DNA of 64,000 bases from Daphnia carinata (GCF_022539665.2 NC_081336.1:1736001-1800000), one strand, 5' to 3'. Numbered from the stretch's first letter, positions 36,401 through 49,500 are shown. Numbers and translations: made by a program. Notes: generated from the sequence alone by a model not told the origin.

Positions 36401-37404
36401 TAATGCTGAAGAAATGCATTACCATGTGTGACATCACTGATGACGAAGGAGTATCCTTGTTCCATCATGCAATACGAAGCTACATGGCAGTTGCCACAAA
36501 GCCTGTATGGGAAAATCTATCCATTACATCGATATTTATGGGATTTTAGCGTACCATTAACTTTTCAGGCATTTCTCACTGCATAGGTGTTCGGGAATAA
36601 TCACGGCTGTACGAACTTTGTGCTACAACTTGAATATAGCTCGTTGTTGTATTTGTTGAGGGCTCTTAATCCCGAAACTGACTCTTGCTCACAGTTGGAT
36701 GAATCTATTGGAAGGATAAGAATTTTAATTGATGTGACGTAAAGGATGTCATCGAAAATTATGGATGAGACAGTACTATATTACGCTGACTTTCTCGGAT
36801 GCTTCTGCAACGGACATGTCACACCACCACGTCCGATAGTCAGCTTTCTTTTTATGCCAACCAAAGGTAGATATAATAACTGTAATTAGTTAACCGATCC
36901 ACATTTGCCATATTTCAAAATCATCGTCCTTCGGTTTGCCGACGTAGATGGAGAGAGTAAAAAAAAAAAGAAAAAAAGCCTGATTTATTTTTTTCGGGTA
37001 AAACGGATTGCCATAGTTTTGTGTGTTTTTGAAGTAAAGAACATCATGGATTATTTTTTTTGTAATGTAGTCTTGTGATCAGCTGTGTGGGCAGCCAAAT
37101 CCAAAAACTGTTAGCAACCTATTAGTTTTGCATTCCATCATGCTATTCTGTTGCTCATTGAAATGTATTAGACTTATGTTTTAACAATCTGAATCCAATT
37201 ACAATAATTCTATTTAAGGGGTAGTCCAGGGAGTTGGGAATGTTTTCTGGAAATGAACCATGAACTTTCGAGATGTGAGACAGACACGATATCGTTCTTT
37301 CGTTTTCCCTCTTTACCTTCTTAGATTGGCATTTAGTAGACTATCCATACTCTATTTACGCGCACCGTTGTTTCATTTTGTTGAACATTTAAACCAAGAA
37401 TTGA
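33403..37404. other. Gene-poor DNA, no supported gene
   Basis: AT-rich sequence. Short open frames (33678-33866 minus, 34759-34995 minus, 35153-35404 minus) have no recognisable domain, no clear splice context and no coding bias I can judge. They could be exon relics. I see no terminal repeats or transposase. Confidence 0.4.
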
Positions 37405-37475
37405 TACCAAAAGTAGCTCAGAAGTAGAGCTTCGGTGTAGAACGGTAAAGGTGTTGGGTTCGATCCTCAACTAAG
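37405..37475 (+). repeat. tRNA-like sequence (SINE-type head)
   Basis: A box TAGCTCAGAAGTAGAGC (37414-37430) and B box GGGTTCGATCCTC (37456-37468) stand at tRNA spacing, but the anticodon arm does not pair. It is the fourth such sequence in 4.5 kb. Confidence 0.5.
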
Positions 37476-37621
37476 GATTAACAATCTTACCTTAATGTAA
37501 TTGTCCATATGCAAGCATCATAACCGTTACCAGCCATACCGTCATTCAATCCTTTGACAAGATTGTATTTTAGAATTTTTTGTTTTTTTCATTTTCAATT
37601 GAATTTTTCAGTTGTTTTCTT

Positions 37622-37630
37622 GGATGGATG

Positions 37631-37662
<32 letters not shown>

Positions 37663-37678
37663 TATATATATATATATT
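37622..37678. repeat. Compound microsatellite (GGAT)n(AGAT)n(AT)n
   Basis: GGATGGATGGAT runs into about eight GATA-type tetranucleotides and then (TA)n. It lies about 40 bp past the stop codon of the minus-strand WH2 gene, so it falls in that gene's 3' UTR or just beyond. Confidence 0.9.
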
Positions 37679-37717
37679 ATATGTATGCGTATAATTGTAA
37701 TTGGCTTAAACCGAAAC

Positions 37718-40585
37718 TTAGCCTAGCTCGGCCAAACAATTGTTCAGTTCGATTTCTAGGGCAGAATAACGGCTGCGCTCTTTTCGTAACTCCTCTTGAG
37801 CCATGTCCACTTTGGATTTTAGCAAGTAATTGCCTTTTTTCAGAGTACTCAGCGTGTTATCATGGTTACGCAATCGCTCATTATATTTTTCCATGCGAGT
37901 TTCCATTTCGTCACTTTCCGTGTCCTCGTCACTCTCCTCGTCCTCTACCTGCAAACAAAAATCTTATTGTCATCTCAGAACCATTAGAAATGAACTACAA
38001 CATACATCATCGATATCATCGTCTTCGTCCTCTTCCTCTTCTTCTTCCTCCTCCTCCTCCTCCTCTTCTTCTTCTTCGCTGTCTGTAACTTCTATTTCTT
38101 CAACTACAAATTCGACTTTCTCATCTTCCCCAAGTTCGTTCATCATTACGGCCATACCATCGACTTCCTTCTTCAATGCGGCATACCTAAAATCAAAAAA
38201 TAATTTTTGTTTTATCAGATGTCAATAAATGTTAAACTCTTATCAATAAATATCAATTTGAGAAAAAACTACCGACTTCTTTTTTTCGTCTTTAAGATCG
38301 TTGCGGAATTTCTTCAATTGGAGATGAAGCGCGATCCGCTCATTGCGCACGTTTTTCTCCTTATCCTTAGTGGAGCGCAATCTCGAGGCCAAAAGGGAAA
38401 TCTCCCGTTTCTGTGCCTTTAGATACGCTGTGCTTTCATCCTCTTCTTCTTCTTCTTCCTCGTCTTCACTTGATTCCATCGGATTGTTATTGGCCGAACT
38501 GATGTTACTTCCGCGGGAATCCTGCCTTGACATTTGTTTCCGCAAATCACGCCTGCTACTGGATCGGGCCGGACGACTGTCCACGACTGGTGGTGGTTCG
38601 ATTGGATCCGTCTGAGTCCCGAAATCACGCAACTCTGTTTCTTCTGGCTCACCGCCACCATTGAGCTCCTGAGCTTTGCGGAGCTTCTTCTTTAAAACAG
38701 CCACTTTCATTTCAAGATCTTCCATTTCCGCTTGGGTGGTCACTAATTGATTGGCTGCTTCCTTGTAACGCGATTCAAATTCTTCCGCAGATTTGCGAGC
38801 CAATTCAGCTTGACCCCTCAAGGCATTCATTTCTTCTTCAACAGCATCGAGATCTCCGAAATCTTCGTCGGAATCATCATCTTCGTCACTCGAGTCCTTT
38901 TTTACTGGTTTATTTCTGTTCATCATTGCCAATTTTGACGTGGACTTCTTTAGTATGGAAGGTGTTTCCGGTGCAAAGTGATTCGTCGACGAAGACCTCC
39001 TCGTCGTGGCGGAAGATGGAGCGATTGATGATGAAGGTTTGTGACTACCGCCACCAGCAAGTTCTTCCTTCAACCGACGAATTTCGCTTTGCAATTTGGC
39101 ATTTTCCTCGTCAATTTTACGACGATTTATCAATTCAATTTCAAGCAATTGCTTAGTGGATTGTAGGTCGTCACGAACTTTATCAATGTCATCGTAATCA
39201 GCTTCCGGTTCGATCAAAGGAGTGGTTGGCTCTGCTGGATCTGCTTCCACCGTGCTCACTTGCCTTCGGAAAACACCCAGACCTGATATTCACCAACGTT
39301 GCATAGAAGTTGTTAAGAAAAAAAAAAAAAATAGCGGAAGTAATAATATTAATACCATTTAAAATGGGCCGAGATCGGTCGTTGCACTTTGTCTTTTTCA
39401 ATCGAACACCTTTCTGGATTTCCAACAGAATCTGATTTGCCACGCAGTCGCTGGTAGGTTTTTCTGATTCGTAGACGAACTAAGTTTCAAGAATATAATC
39501 AATTTCATGTTTCTAAGCTAACGTCATCAACGACGACGTTGAATTTACACGACAAATACAAATTGTGCTAGTAGAAAAAAGAAGAAGATGAGGATACGAT
39601 ATTGGATAACGACATGCGTCCATGCAAATGACTTTAATGTGCTAATGGGCAAATTAAACAACTGCTAACACACGTGCACTCTGCCCGCAGACGATACCAA
39701 GCGGTACCAAATTACCATCTCCGATTGCCCGTTCTATATTGCATTCGAATTATTTTGAATTATTTAAAGCTTCTTTTAAAATCAAAGTGGATACGTTCTA
39801 GAATTCAAGGTGAGCGCATTCGCAACTAATGTAGTGTGCTGGTGAAGGTGTTGCAGAAACTCTCCCTCGACTGTTGATTTTGTTTGTTGCTAATGCTGCT
39901 CAGTTACGTTTAATAATTGAAAGAATTCTTTGCTGTTGCATTATAACGAGCAGAGAACGGTTATTTACCACTTCTTTCGTGTTCGCATCGTTGGCAGTGT
40001 CGTCTGGGCAAGTGATGGGCGTAAAGCTTTGACCGGGTAGTACCTTTCCTTTGGCTTTGGCTTGGGGTAAGATGGGCTTGCTCCTGTCGTTCGTCTGCAC
40101 CCGCCGCAGTTGTTTACCTACTTCGATCTCCTTCATCATCGACGCCCAGTCGGGCCGTTTACGAGGCGTCTTCTTGTACTGTTCCAATTTGACTGCCACA
40201 TGTTCCGGAATATCTCGTTCTTTATTGTCCCGAACAATAGCGAATGTAAATTTCGGATTCGTCAGAATATCATTTCTGCAAAGTATTTAAATACTTGAAA
40301 TTTCTAGAAGAACAACTTACTCTGAACTGCTGAAGGTGGTGGTGGCGGCGGTGGAGGTGGTGGTGGTGGAGCAGCCATGATTGATGGCGGTGGAGGTGGT
40401 GGTGGAATTATAAGACGACCACTGGAATTATTAGCGCTTTCCTGTCGAGACACTCTACGCCAAGGCGGTACAATCGGCCCAGTACTGGCCTGCTGTGGCA
40501 GCTGCTGCGGCTGACCGACACTGGTGCCTGTGTTTCTGCTACTGCCTGGCCGAGACAACGATAAGCTCGCAGTGGATGTCGGCAT
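37718..40585 (-). CDS. WH2-motif, coiled-coil, acidic-tail protein, forked/espin-like
   Basis: Probably an actin-bundling or actin-binding cytoskeletal protein. Exons (minus): 40585-40321, 40275-40044, 39479-39356, 39282-38277, 38186-38006, 37948-37718. A Ser/Gln-rich start and a polyproline block (40420-40335) precede PKFTFAIVRDNKERDIPEHV. Two WH2-like actin-binding motifs follow: WASMMKEIEVGKQLRRVQTN with DRSKPIL, and NQILLEIQKGVRLKKTKCND with RSRPILNG. Then come FRRQ, a coiled coil (DIDKVRDDLQSTKQLLEIEL), an acidic linker, more coiled coil, a run of Glu (38035-38085) and a terminal helix ending CLAELG. Paired WH2-like motifs of this kind and the coiled-coil tail resemble arthropod forked, from memory. 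Joins from 40275 onward are in phase. The join 40321 to 40275 is not in phase with the strong donor GTAAGT; see findings. The 40585 ATG may be a start or lie inside a longer protein. Confidence 0.65.
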
Positions 40586-41393
40586 CTGTCCAATTCAGAA
40601 AAGAAAGAATATGAACGGACGAAGCTTTTTGTTTTTTGAAAGCTTTGACATTTTCCCCTACGTTTTTCACGACAACAAATCGCAGCTTGGCATTGGCAGA
40701 TACTTCATGAAAGACTGCCAGAAATTGTCTTTTGCCCCTGTCTACTTTTTTTTTTCTTCCTACGGAATAGGGGTGGGAGAAGCTTTTGAAGGCCAAAATG
40801 GTTTTTCTTAACGTCTCAAAATGATAGTAGAGCGTTTTTTTTTTTTCTCGGTTGTCATTGCCGTCTATGTGTGCGCGTTAGGATGCACACACATTGCAGC
40901 CGTACAGATGAGTGGTTAGTGGGTGGGGCTGGGGTGCAAAAGCTTTTTCTCAGTTCTAAGTTTAGCTCACAGCAGCAGTTACGCGCTGCCATTTTGTTTC
41001 TTTTTCATTAATTCTCACCTTTTTTTTTTTTTAAAGCTTTGTGGTTGCTTTTCTGCTTTGTTTTTTCTTCTGTTGCTTCTGGCTGGACGACTGACGGACG
41101 CTCCAATGGCGTAGTAGTTCTCCCTATTTGCTGGCTGCCTTATACTTATAACTGCCAGCCGCACGTGTTTACAAATGACGTCTCGAGCATCGACGGGCGA
41201 GGCACAACCGCCAGTTGTGATTGATGCGAAATGATTGCGTTAGGGATGCGTTCTTCGATTTCTAGTCACCTACGATACTTGTATCTACTTTCGGACAGTT
41301 AAACGAGATATATTGAAAAATCATCCATTAATCACTTGTTCTTAAGAAAATAAAGCATCAACAAGATAAGGAATGTATGTGTTTAAGACTCAC

Positions 41394-41678
41394 GTTGGGT
41401 GTTGCTGGGCGGGACTGTTATCATCACAGGCAATCCAGCAGCTGTACAATATGAGTGATAGGCTCTGTATGCCAATCTAATTAGACACAATAGCCCACAG
41501 AAGAGTTTCAGGAATTTCTTTCTTGGCTGAACGAAATTTTGAGGGCGAATAATTTGAACGTCGTCGACTACAACGGGCGGAGGAGGGTAACTGCAGGACG
41601 TTCTGAAATGGTTGGCCTCGACCTGGAAACTGAGGACCGACGCCCCGAAAGACTCCGGATAACGCACGCTCCCGAGAT
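41394..41678 (-). other. Possible upstream exon of the WH2 gene (coding status unclear)
   Basis: A 285-nt segment is bounded by an acceptor (ATTTATTTATAG) and a strong donor (GTGAGT). One frame is open across it, with SYPPPPVVVDDVQIIRPQNF and LIRLAYRAYHSYCTAAGLP, ending in phase 1. Joined to the exon at 40585 in that phase it would meet a stop, so it is either a 5' UTR exon or belongs to a different isoform. Confidence 0.35.
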
Positions 41679-44100
41679 CTATAAATAAATGGGATTCTGA
41701 ATATTGTCTCGTCGTTCAACACCTCAGCAAGCTTGCCCTTACCCAAGGGCTGCTGCTATACTGCTTCTAGATACCACAGTACTACTACAGTAAATTTATC
41801 TTGCTATGAACTGCTAGGAAACGTAGGTGACGATCTTCGCGAAAAAGAAAGGCAATAACGCATATAGGCTTGCCTGGTTGATTACCGGACCATTATTCAC
41901 GTTATTATGTTGTGCCGAGTTGGCTAGCCTTCTAGATTTGCTGAATAATTTAGTTTGTAGTATGGGTGACTCCTGCTAAAAGAAATATTGATATTTCTCG
42001 TATTCAAATTGGGTTGGGCTGTATATATATTTATACCTGGAGGTCACGCTCCCAAGCTGATCATTGCAAACACATCTGCATCGTCATCGGAAGCATCAAC
42101 AATAACAAAAGAGGTCGTCTGACGTGTTCACTGAGGAATGGCAGGAATTTCGAGATTCGGAGCCTCGACGTCGAAATGACGTCATAGCAGCGGTACACGT
42201 CAGCCAAGCCACAGTGGTCTGAGTATGAAAGTTTTGGTTTAGAGGCTGTTGAGTATAGCCAGCCATGGATGTAACTCAACAGTGTAATTTTTTATGGCTT
42301 TAAAACATCTTCCAGCAAAATAAGTTCAGTTGTGATGTAAAATTGTTCTCGGATCATGGCCATTTAGTACCTGTACATAAAATTATATCAGTAGTATGCC
42401 ATATGAACATTTTTTCACACATAAAATTTTTTTTGCAAATACATTACTACTTGTTAATGTAATTTTTTAAAATTGTAATTTATATGGAAAATTTAAGATT
42501 TTGAAAACATGGCTGCCATCTAGGGATGAATTGAAATCCTTTTTCTGTTACCCTAATGGAATATCAAGAGATAAAAAAGGAAATGAGATCAAATTAAAAA
42601 AACCTTTTCAAGTCATTCTGTACTTCGTTATTTAATTAAAATAAGAAAAAGAACTACATCTACTTATGTTTTTGTATTTTTTTGTTATCTAGAAGACCTT
42701 CAGGCATGATGTTACCCTAAGAAATTTGGGTAACCTGTTTTCTTGTTTCCTTCACTCGTACAGCCCGACCGAGACTAGGCCAACAATCCAACAACGATAA
42801 ATCGGATACAAATCTTGGAAAAATGTCAGACAGAAATAATTAAAATACCTTTTGTCACGTGAGGTAAGCAGTTGACGGGCAATGTAGGAAATATCTTAGG
42901 CATTTGGCACGAGAATATTGGCTGAGAAATTCTTTACCTTTTTTTCTGTAACTGCTATTAAGCGAGCTACTATATAGCAGGCAAACGTGGTTTTCGTTTT
43001 TACATGGCATACTCACACCTTCTACAATATTTTTGTGCTAAGTTGCCAATTCGTTAATTTTTTAAAGCCAGTTCGCTGCTATGCCTACGCACCCTGGACA
43101 AAAGGCGGGACTCGGGGTGTAAAATTTGTCATTTCCAAACCCTGATGCAACTCTGATGCAACCCTGATTGTAACCGATTAATTAATGCAGAAACACAATC
43201 AATCAGATTTTTTTCTCCGACTACAATCCCATTATGCCACATTTTATCCGCCTACCGTGATTTTTATCCCAAAAATATTTCAGCCGCCATCTTGAATATG
43301 GCGACGGCCCTTCCAGTTTTTCGCCCAGCTCTCCTGGTTGACGAAGTGGTCCCCGATTGCGCCCCGAATAGCTTTTTTCAGTGCGGGGTCCCCGATTTGG
43401 GTTTGGGCATGCGCATTTTCTTCTCACAACCACGCGATTTTGTCTGCTAGTCTCACGGTTATCATGTTGGGATGCTTAAAAGTGTTTTTACGTCAATTTG
43501 TGTAATTTAGTCCAATACAAGTGCGTCTTTTGTGTAATTGGATTCTTTATTGTGTTGTGTATTTATTGAATTTCCGTTAATTGTGTGTGTGTAAGTGAGA
43601 GTATAGTTGGTACTTACGTATTTACCATTACGATTTCCCTTATTCTTCATGTGACATTACCACATTTTTTGGGCCGGCAAGTTTTCACATTTATTTATTT
43701 TTTGCTACAATAATTTGCATTTTCTTGGCTTTTAGCCGACAAAATACAAATTCTGAAATCAAAATTTTTTTCTTTTTTAGTTGGTTTACTAGCTAAAGAG
43801 TTAGTGAAATATTTTAGGTTACCCAAACCAATTAACCAGTGCCTACGAAATAAAAATCAGATGCGTAAAAACCATCAGAAATAACTAAAGACCAGAAAGC
43901 CGAACTAGAGGAGTAGGTGCTGAGTACCAAACGTGTAAGTGCATTGTGAATGCATGGTGAGGTTACCGTCAGCCACAACAATTAGAAGGAAGAGGAATTG
44001 GGAACACATTTGTACCACACAACACAAAACATTCAGAAAAGTTAAAAAATGCCGATTCGGCCATACTAAACCGTACCATCTTCATTTCTTCGGTGTTCGT
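41679..44100. other. Intergenic DNA, no supported gene
   Basis: AT-rich with a few short open frames. A minus frame at 43221-43433 and a plus frame at 41966-42187 have no recognisable motifs. No repeats with clear borders were seen. Confidence 0.45.
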
Positions 44101-44123
44101 AGGGGCGGGGATCTCGGGTTGAT

Positions 44124-44263
44124 GATCTTGTAGCTCCCGCGACGATCTTGTAGCTCCCTCGGCGATCTTGTAGCTCCCACGGCGATCTTGTAGCTCCTAC
44201 GGCGATCTTGTAGCTCCCTCGGCGATCTTGTAGCTCCCACGACGATCTTGTAGCTCCCACGAC
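44124..44263. repeat. Tandem array of about seven 20-bp units
   Basis: The unit is GATCTTGTAGCTCCCACGGC, with changes mainly at the last six positions (CGCGAC, CTCGGC, CACGAC). It directly adjoins the 148-bp satellite, which contains single copies of the same 20-bp unit. Confidence 0.9.
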
Positions 44264-44812
44264 TATCCTCGTTGGGCCTTTTCGCTCCTTTGGCCGGCCA
44301 ATCTAGATACATAAAAGACAAAAAAAACACAGTTAGTACACTTTAATTTATCACTGATACCTTACTGGCGACGATCTCGACGATCCCACGGCGATCTTGT
44401 AGCTCCCACGACGATCCTCGTTGGGCCTTTTCGGTCCTTTGGCCGGCCAACCTAGATACATAAAAGACAAAAAAACACAGTTAGTACACTTTAATTTATC
44501 ACTGATACCTTACTGGCGACGATCTCGACGATCCCACGGCGATCTTGTAGCTCCCGCGACGATCCTCGTTGGGCCTTTTCGGTCCTTTGGCCGGCCAATC
44601 TAGATACATAAAAGACAAAAAAACACAGTTAGTACACTTTAATTTATCACTGATACCTTACTGGCGACGATCTCGACGATCCCACGGCGATCTTGTAGCT
44701 CCCGCGACGATCCTCGGTGGGCCTTTTCGGTCCTTTGGACGGCCAACCTAGATACATAAAAGACAAAAAAACACAGTTAGTACACTTTAATTTATCAATG
44801 ATACCTTTTTTT
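44264..44812. repeat. 148-bp satellite, about 3.5 units
   Basis: Successive units start with TGGGCCTTTTCGGTCCTTTGG at 44272, 44424, 44572 and 44720 (spacing 148 for the last two intervals). Each contains CATAAAAGACAAAAAAACAC, CACTTTAATTTATCA and CTGGCGACGATCTCGACGAT followed by one or two copies of the 20-bp motif. Sequence identity is very high, so the array is young or homogenised. Open frames at 44421 and 44569 are products of the repeat. Confidence 0.92.
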
Positions 44813-46533
44813 TTGGCGACGATCCTCGGTGTCTTGATGTGACGCCCACAGATTGCCCTCCTGATTTGATCGCGAACGAAAAAAAAACAAAGAAAGCGTT
44901 TTGATTACTCTAAATAATCACCTTCTGCTTAATTCTAACACACATCAAATACACGAATGACAAATAGTTTAACAAAAAGGTCCTAAAAAGAGAATTGATC
45001 ATTAAGGATGGTTTGTTACATCGGTAGTCATGGGTTCATCAACGTGATTAGTGTCTGCATATTGTGCTAAGAGGTTTGTGGGTGCAAGTTTTTGTGCAAA
45101 TTGCAATACGCAAATCTAAGTTGTCTTGTCAATCTAATTATTCAAACTAAACTAGACCAGTGCAGAGGCAAAACCGAGTACTTTGGTGTGAGGCTTTCAT
45201 AGTGCGTGATTGGTGTATCCACAAACTAAGTACTATTTACTAACTAATTACTATTTCTACACTAGTGTGCACCCTGCAAGTGTGAGTGAACTACTGGTAT
45301 GGAAAATGGAATAAATTTTTTTGTTTTTTCTAAATTGAATAGCCAGAGGTTGTTCAATTGTTCGAGGTCACTGCTGACGGGTAGGTCAAATAGAGGTGAC
45401 ATTGGCTTTTCCTTAGCTGACTGGAAAATTATATTTATGTTACCACTACCCTAAAGTTTATTTAGGTTAAGTTAGATAGCTTTTTTTATAAGCAAAACAA
45501 CATATTTGATTTGCTTTCCCTTTAATGTTGCAGTTCAATCTATGACACATCTTTGGTTACTAATTTCTGTCTAAACGATAGCACCGTTAATCATGCTTGC
45601 CTCCGGCCATTGCGTTTTGAGCAGATCGGTTATTCAATGGAAAGCAGGCAAATAGCTAGTAGAACTAGGCTATTCGTCCCTTCCCACCATTAATTCATTC
45701 AATCCATTGAAAGCATTAGCCTGTCAACAATGAAAATCATCCCAAGGCGTAGTATTTCAACAGTAATAGCAGAATTGCTAACTGATGTTAACGAAAGGTA
45801 TAAAATAATATGTCAGCACTGGCTAAACTAAATGACTTTCTATATTCAAATGGCGGACAACAGTAAAGTAAAAGTTTCCCAACTAACCAGACAAAGATCT
45901 GGCATTGCCGCAAAAAAAAGTATATTCTGACGAAGCAATAGTTATACCAAAACCAAAAGTTTTGGGTCGATGGTTTTTAGCTCCTTATGCACTTCATTTG
46001 GAAATATCACGTACCTGTCATGTTTGTGGTATTCAAACAACACCCTCGTGCCAATGGTATAACACTTTGCATTTTGTGGCACCTTTCATCGTAGATTGCA
46101 CAACCATTATGTTATCACAACACGAAGCCACGCAATAAGTAAATTCAACTTTGTTACCTTACATTCCTGGGCCTATTTTTCTTAGAACACATAAATTAAC
46201 AGCTTTTCCTTTTTATTTGCTTTCGCAGTGAGAGTGAATGGGCTCTGGCAAATGAGATTTCTAAAACAGGTCACGAGGGCATTAATCGCGAACCTACAGT
46301 GCCATAAAAACAGCTTTTTTGCGTGATTCATGATATCACGTACTTTGTTTTCTTTGTTTTGAAAGTGAGTAAATCAATCACGGTTCACAGACCAATGCAA
46401 GCGATTCACTTTGTGTTATTATTCTGTGACATGTTAACGAACAGATTTCTTCTTGTGAGCTGATTTACAGCTTTGTGTATTTCTACAATTCTGTTCTATT
46501 GCTTACGTAGGTTGGCCTGGTTAACTAATTGGA
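44813..46533. other. Intergenic DNA
   Basis: AT-rich. One plus-strand frame, 45905-46138, encodes a peptide with KPKVLGRWFLAPYALHLE and CHVCGIQTTPSCQW that is less biased than its surroundings, but I do not recognise it and see no splice partners. It might be a fragment of a transposon or gene. The right end contains the V-ATPase 3' UTR. Confidence 0.4.
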
Positions 46534-49500
46534 TTAGTCATCTTTAGCATCGTCAGTAACCCGTTTGAAATGGAACGCGTGAAATTTGACACCCTCTCCC
46601 TTGTAGAATTTGCTCTGGAACTCCACCCTGATAGGGAATAAAAAGAAAAAATGGAAACCAATCTAATGTAAAAAGCAAAAACTCTTTTTACCAATGAAGA
46701 CGCAAAGTGTGAAGAAAAGCAGACATGCCCTCCATGGCGATAAGAATCGACACGGTGGCACCGGCCCAGAAAGCAAATGTCAAAAAAATGCTGATGCTGC
46801 CCAAGTAACCCGGTAGCGCCTTAAAACCGATTCTCAGGACCATGAACCAAAGAACTTCCGACAACTCTGCGACATTAAGCAATTGAATTAAATCTTTGAA
46901 GCTCAAACTCGCGAAGGAAACTTACGGGAATGGGCAAGACTGAGGGCCCAAAGACGGAGATAAGATGCCGTATGTGAAATACATTCCAGGACATATTCTA
47001 TGGTATGAATAGCCTGTAAAAAAGTATCGAATATAAAACGCAGATTAATTTAAACCTTAGGCTATTCGTAAATTAATGAAATGATACCTGATAAATCATG
47101 ACATCTCCAAAGGTGTTGTGTTCGTCATCGTTACTACCTTGATTCTGATCGTAATCTCCATTATGACCATCGTGTACGTCGTGTTTACCACCAGATTCGA
47201 CGTGCAGAGTAGAATTAACAATTGGTTCACGATCTGCTGAGTCACTATGTCCACTACTTCCGCTGTGGCTATAATTGTTCTTTAAAACATTGCGCGTGTA
47301 CAGATTGAGAGCAAATGGAATTTCTATCTTTTATCAATACCTTGGCTTTGTTCATACGGTTCATTTTCATTTTAAATTGGATCGGCGTTCCAAAAAGCAA
47401 AACTGGAACAGACAGGACAGCGATAAGCACGAAGGCTATTTGAAGCGTTTTCTGGGAAATGTCAATATTTATTTAAAGTGAATTGTATCATTTAGAAGAA
47501 AAATGTTTACCTGGGTAACGCCCTCATCATCGCCAAACATGAAGACTGTTTTACACTCTTCGTTTGGAGGCCTGGTCTTTTCTTCGCTGTAACTCAAAAG
47601 CATCATGTTGATGAATGTGATTAGAATTGACGGCGCACAATCTGATTTCAATTCTCCTGCGTATATCAATTAGAAATGGTTTTAAGTTTGAAGAGCAAAA
47701 TCTTCAGTGAACGATGAGAGACTTACGTTCTTCTTTGTTCGCTCCGTACTTGATCCATTTAAGAAACATGAGCGACATCATGTAACCAAACAGGGGCCAG
47801 AAAAAGAGGATCCTAGGCAAAAATTCCAGCAGGATGGAAACACGGCGTTTGAAGTACCTATTGCATTGTTTAAAGAAATTGAACATTACTTGTCTGTAAA
47901 ATTCTTATGTCATCACGCTATTACGTAAAGTTCCAAAGATTCAAGAAGACACCGAAACTCATGTGAAACACGCCCAAGATAATGGACAGTTTCATCTTGT
48001 ACGAGTTGAGGAAAACGATCTTGTTCTCGGCGATAACCCACACCGGATCAACTCCGAACGGATAAGGATATTGTCGATAATGCCCGCACGTTTGGAAGTC
48101 TGTCTCGTTATCAAAATCGTTGCCCTTCGTCGATGTTCGATTGGGACAGGCATCGAAATTACGATCGGGAACGAGCATGGCACTTTCCATGCTGCCTTCA
48201 CCGATAAGATACTCTTCTCCAGGTAGTCCTTCACTATGATAATTAACGACCCACGACGAACCAAATATGTTGAACGCTTTGGCAAATACGTCGTTGTAAA
48301 TAAAACCAGTGTATATAGAGAAGAAGCCCATTAGCAGAATGATGTAACGGCCGCCAAAGATGATGCCAAATACCTTCATTTTAAAAGACAAAGTTTCTGT
48401 TAAAATCTGTTTTAAATGCTATTCAGTTTTAATTTGATTTACCTCTCCTTTGACTTTGGAAAGTTTCTCTTCGTTCAAACACATCCAAGAGGCAAACATG
48501 GTGACAATTAGCGCGTGTCCGGCATCACCAAACATGACGGCGAAGAGGAAGGGGAACGTGATAATAGTGTAGAGACCAGGATTGACTTCGCGGTAGTTGG
48601 CCATACCATAGGCGTTGACTAGAGCTTGAAAACCGTGAGTGAACTTGTTCGTGCGGAAATATGTGGGCGGTCTCGCGTTGGTCGGCAATTCGTTCAAAAT
48701 AGGTAGAAACGCTGAATCACTAGCTACCTGTTAATTGATTAAAAACTTTCACTATTCGATCTTTAATATTTAAACAAATTTAATTATATGGGACTTACGC
48801 TTCCTTGTTTGAGAGCCAAACGGACTTTGTCGACGTCGGCGTCGGGAATCCAGCATTCGGCCACTAGAGCCTTAGATGTGACATCGACACTGAGCATATT
48901 CAGCGTATGGAAAATACCCTATCAATCGAAGATATTTAATTGATGATGTTCCGTGAAAATGAAGACCATATGTATATTTGAATATACCTTGATCTTGCGG
49001 ACTTTGACAACCCACGTACGTAAATGCTTAGCGGCAGCTACGAGTACTCGATGGCGATGCTCTTTGGTTTGGTCAAGAATAGTGGTCAAGTCTTGAAGAC
49101 GTGAATAAACGCCAATGCTCGTCTCCCGACGTAGACCTGCCGATTCCGGGCATGGATACAGTGCCGCATGGTAACCCTCGCATATCTTTTTAACTCGGCC
49201 TTTGAGCTGGTCGCCTTGATAAAAGGCGACGAAAACGGACTTTTGCACGTCGTTGCCCTACATAACCGAAAATGGGGGTTAATTTACGTAGAGAGGGGGG
49301 GGGGCAAGATTATTTGATTGACTATGTGTCATTACCGTAACTGGGTCCTTGAGAGGCTCGGCCAATGGCGAAATTCTTAGATAGATATTTCCACGACCTT
49401 AGTCCGTAGAAAGAGAATTGCTCAGTAGGTCACTTAATCTAATATCATTCACACAAATTCTAGGAATCATTGAGACCATACCTGCTCGCCATAACATGCG

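Noticed and set aside
44066-44751. Open frames over the 44-kb repeats on both strands
   Set aside because: They repeat the same peptide with the satellite period, so they reflect the repeat unit and not a protein gene.
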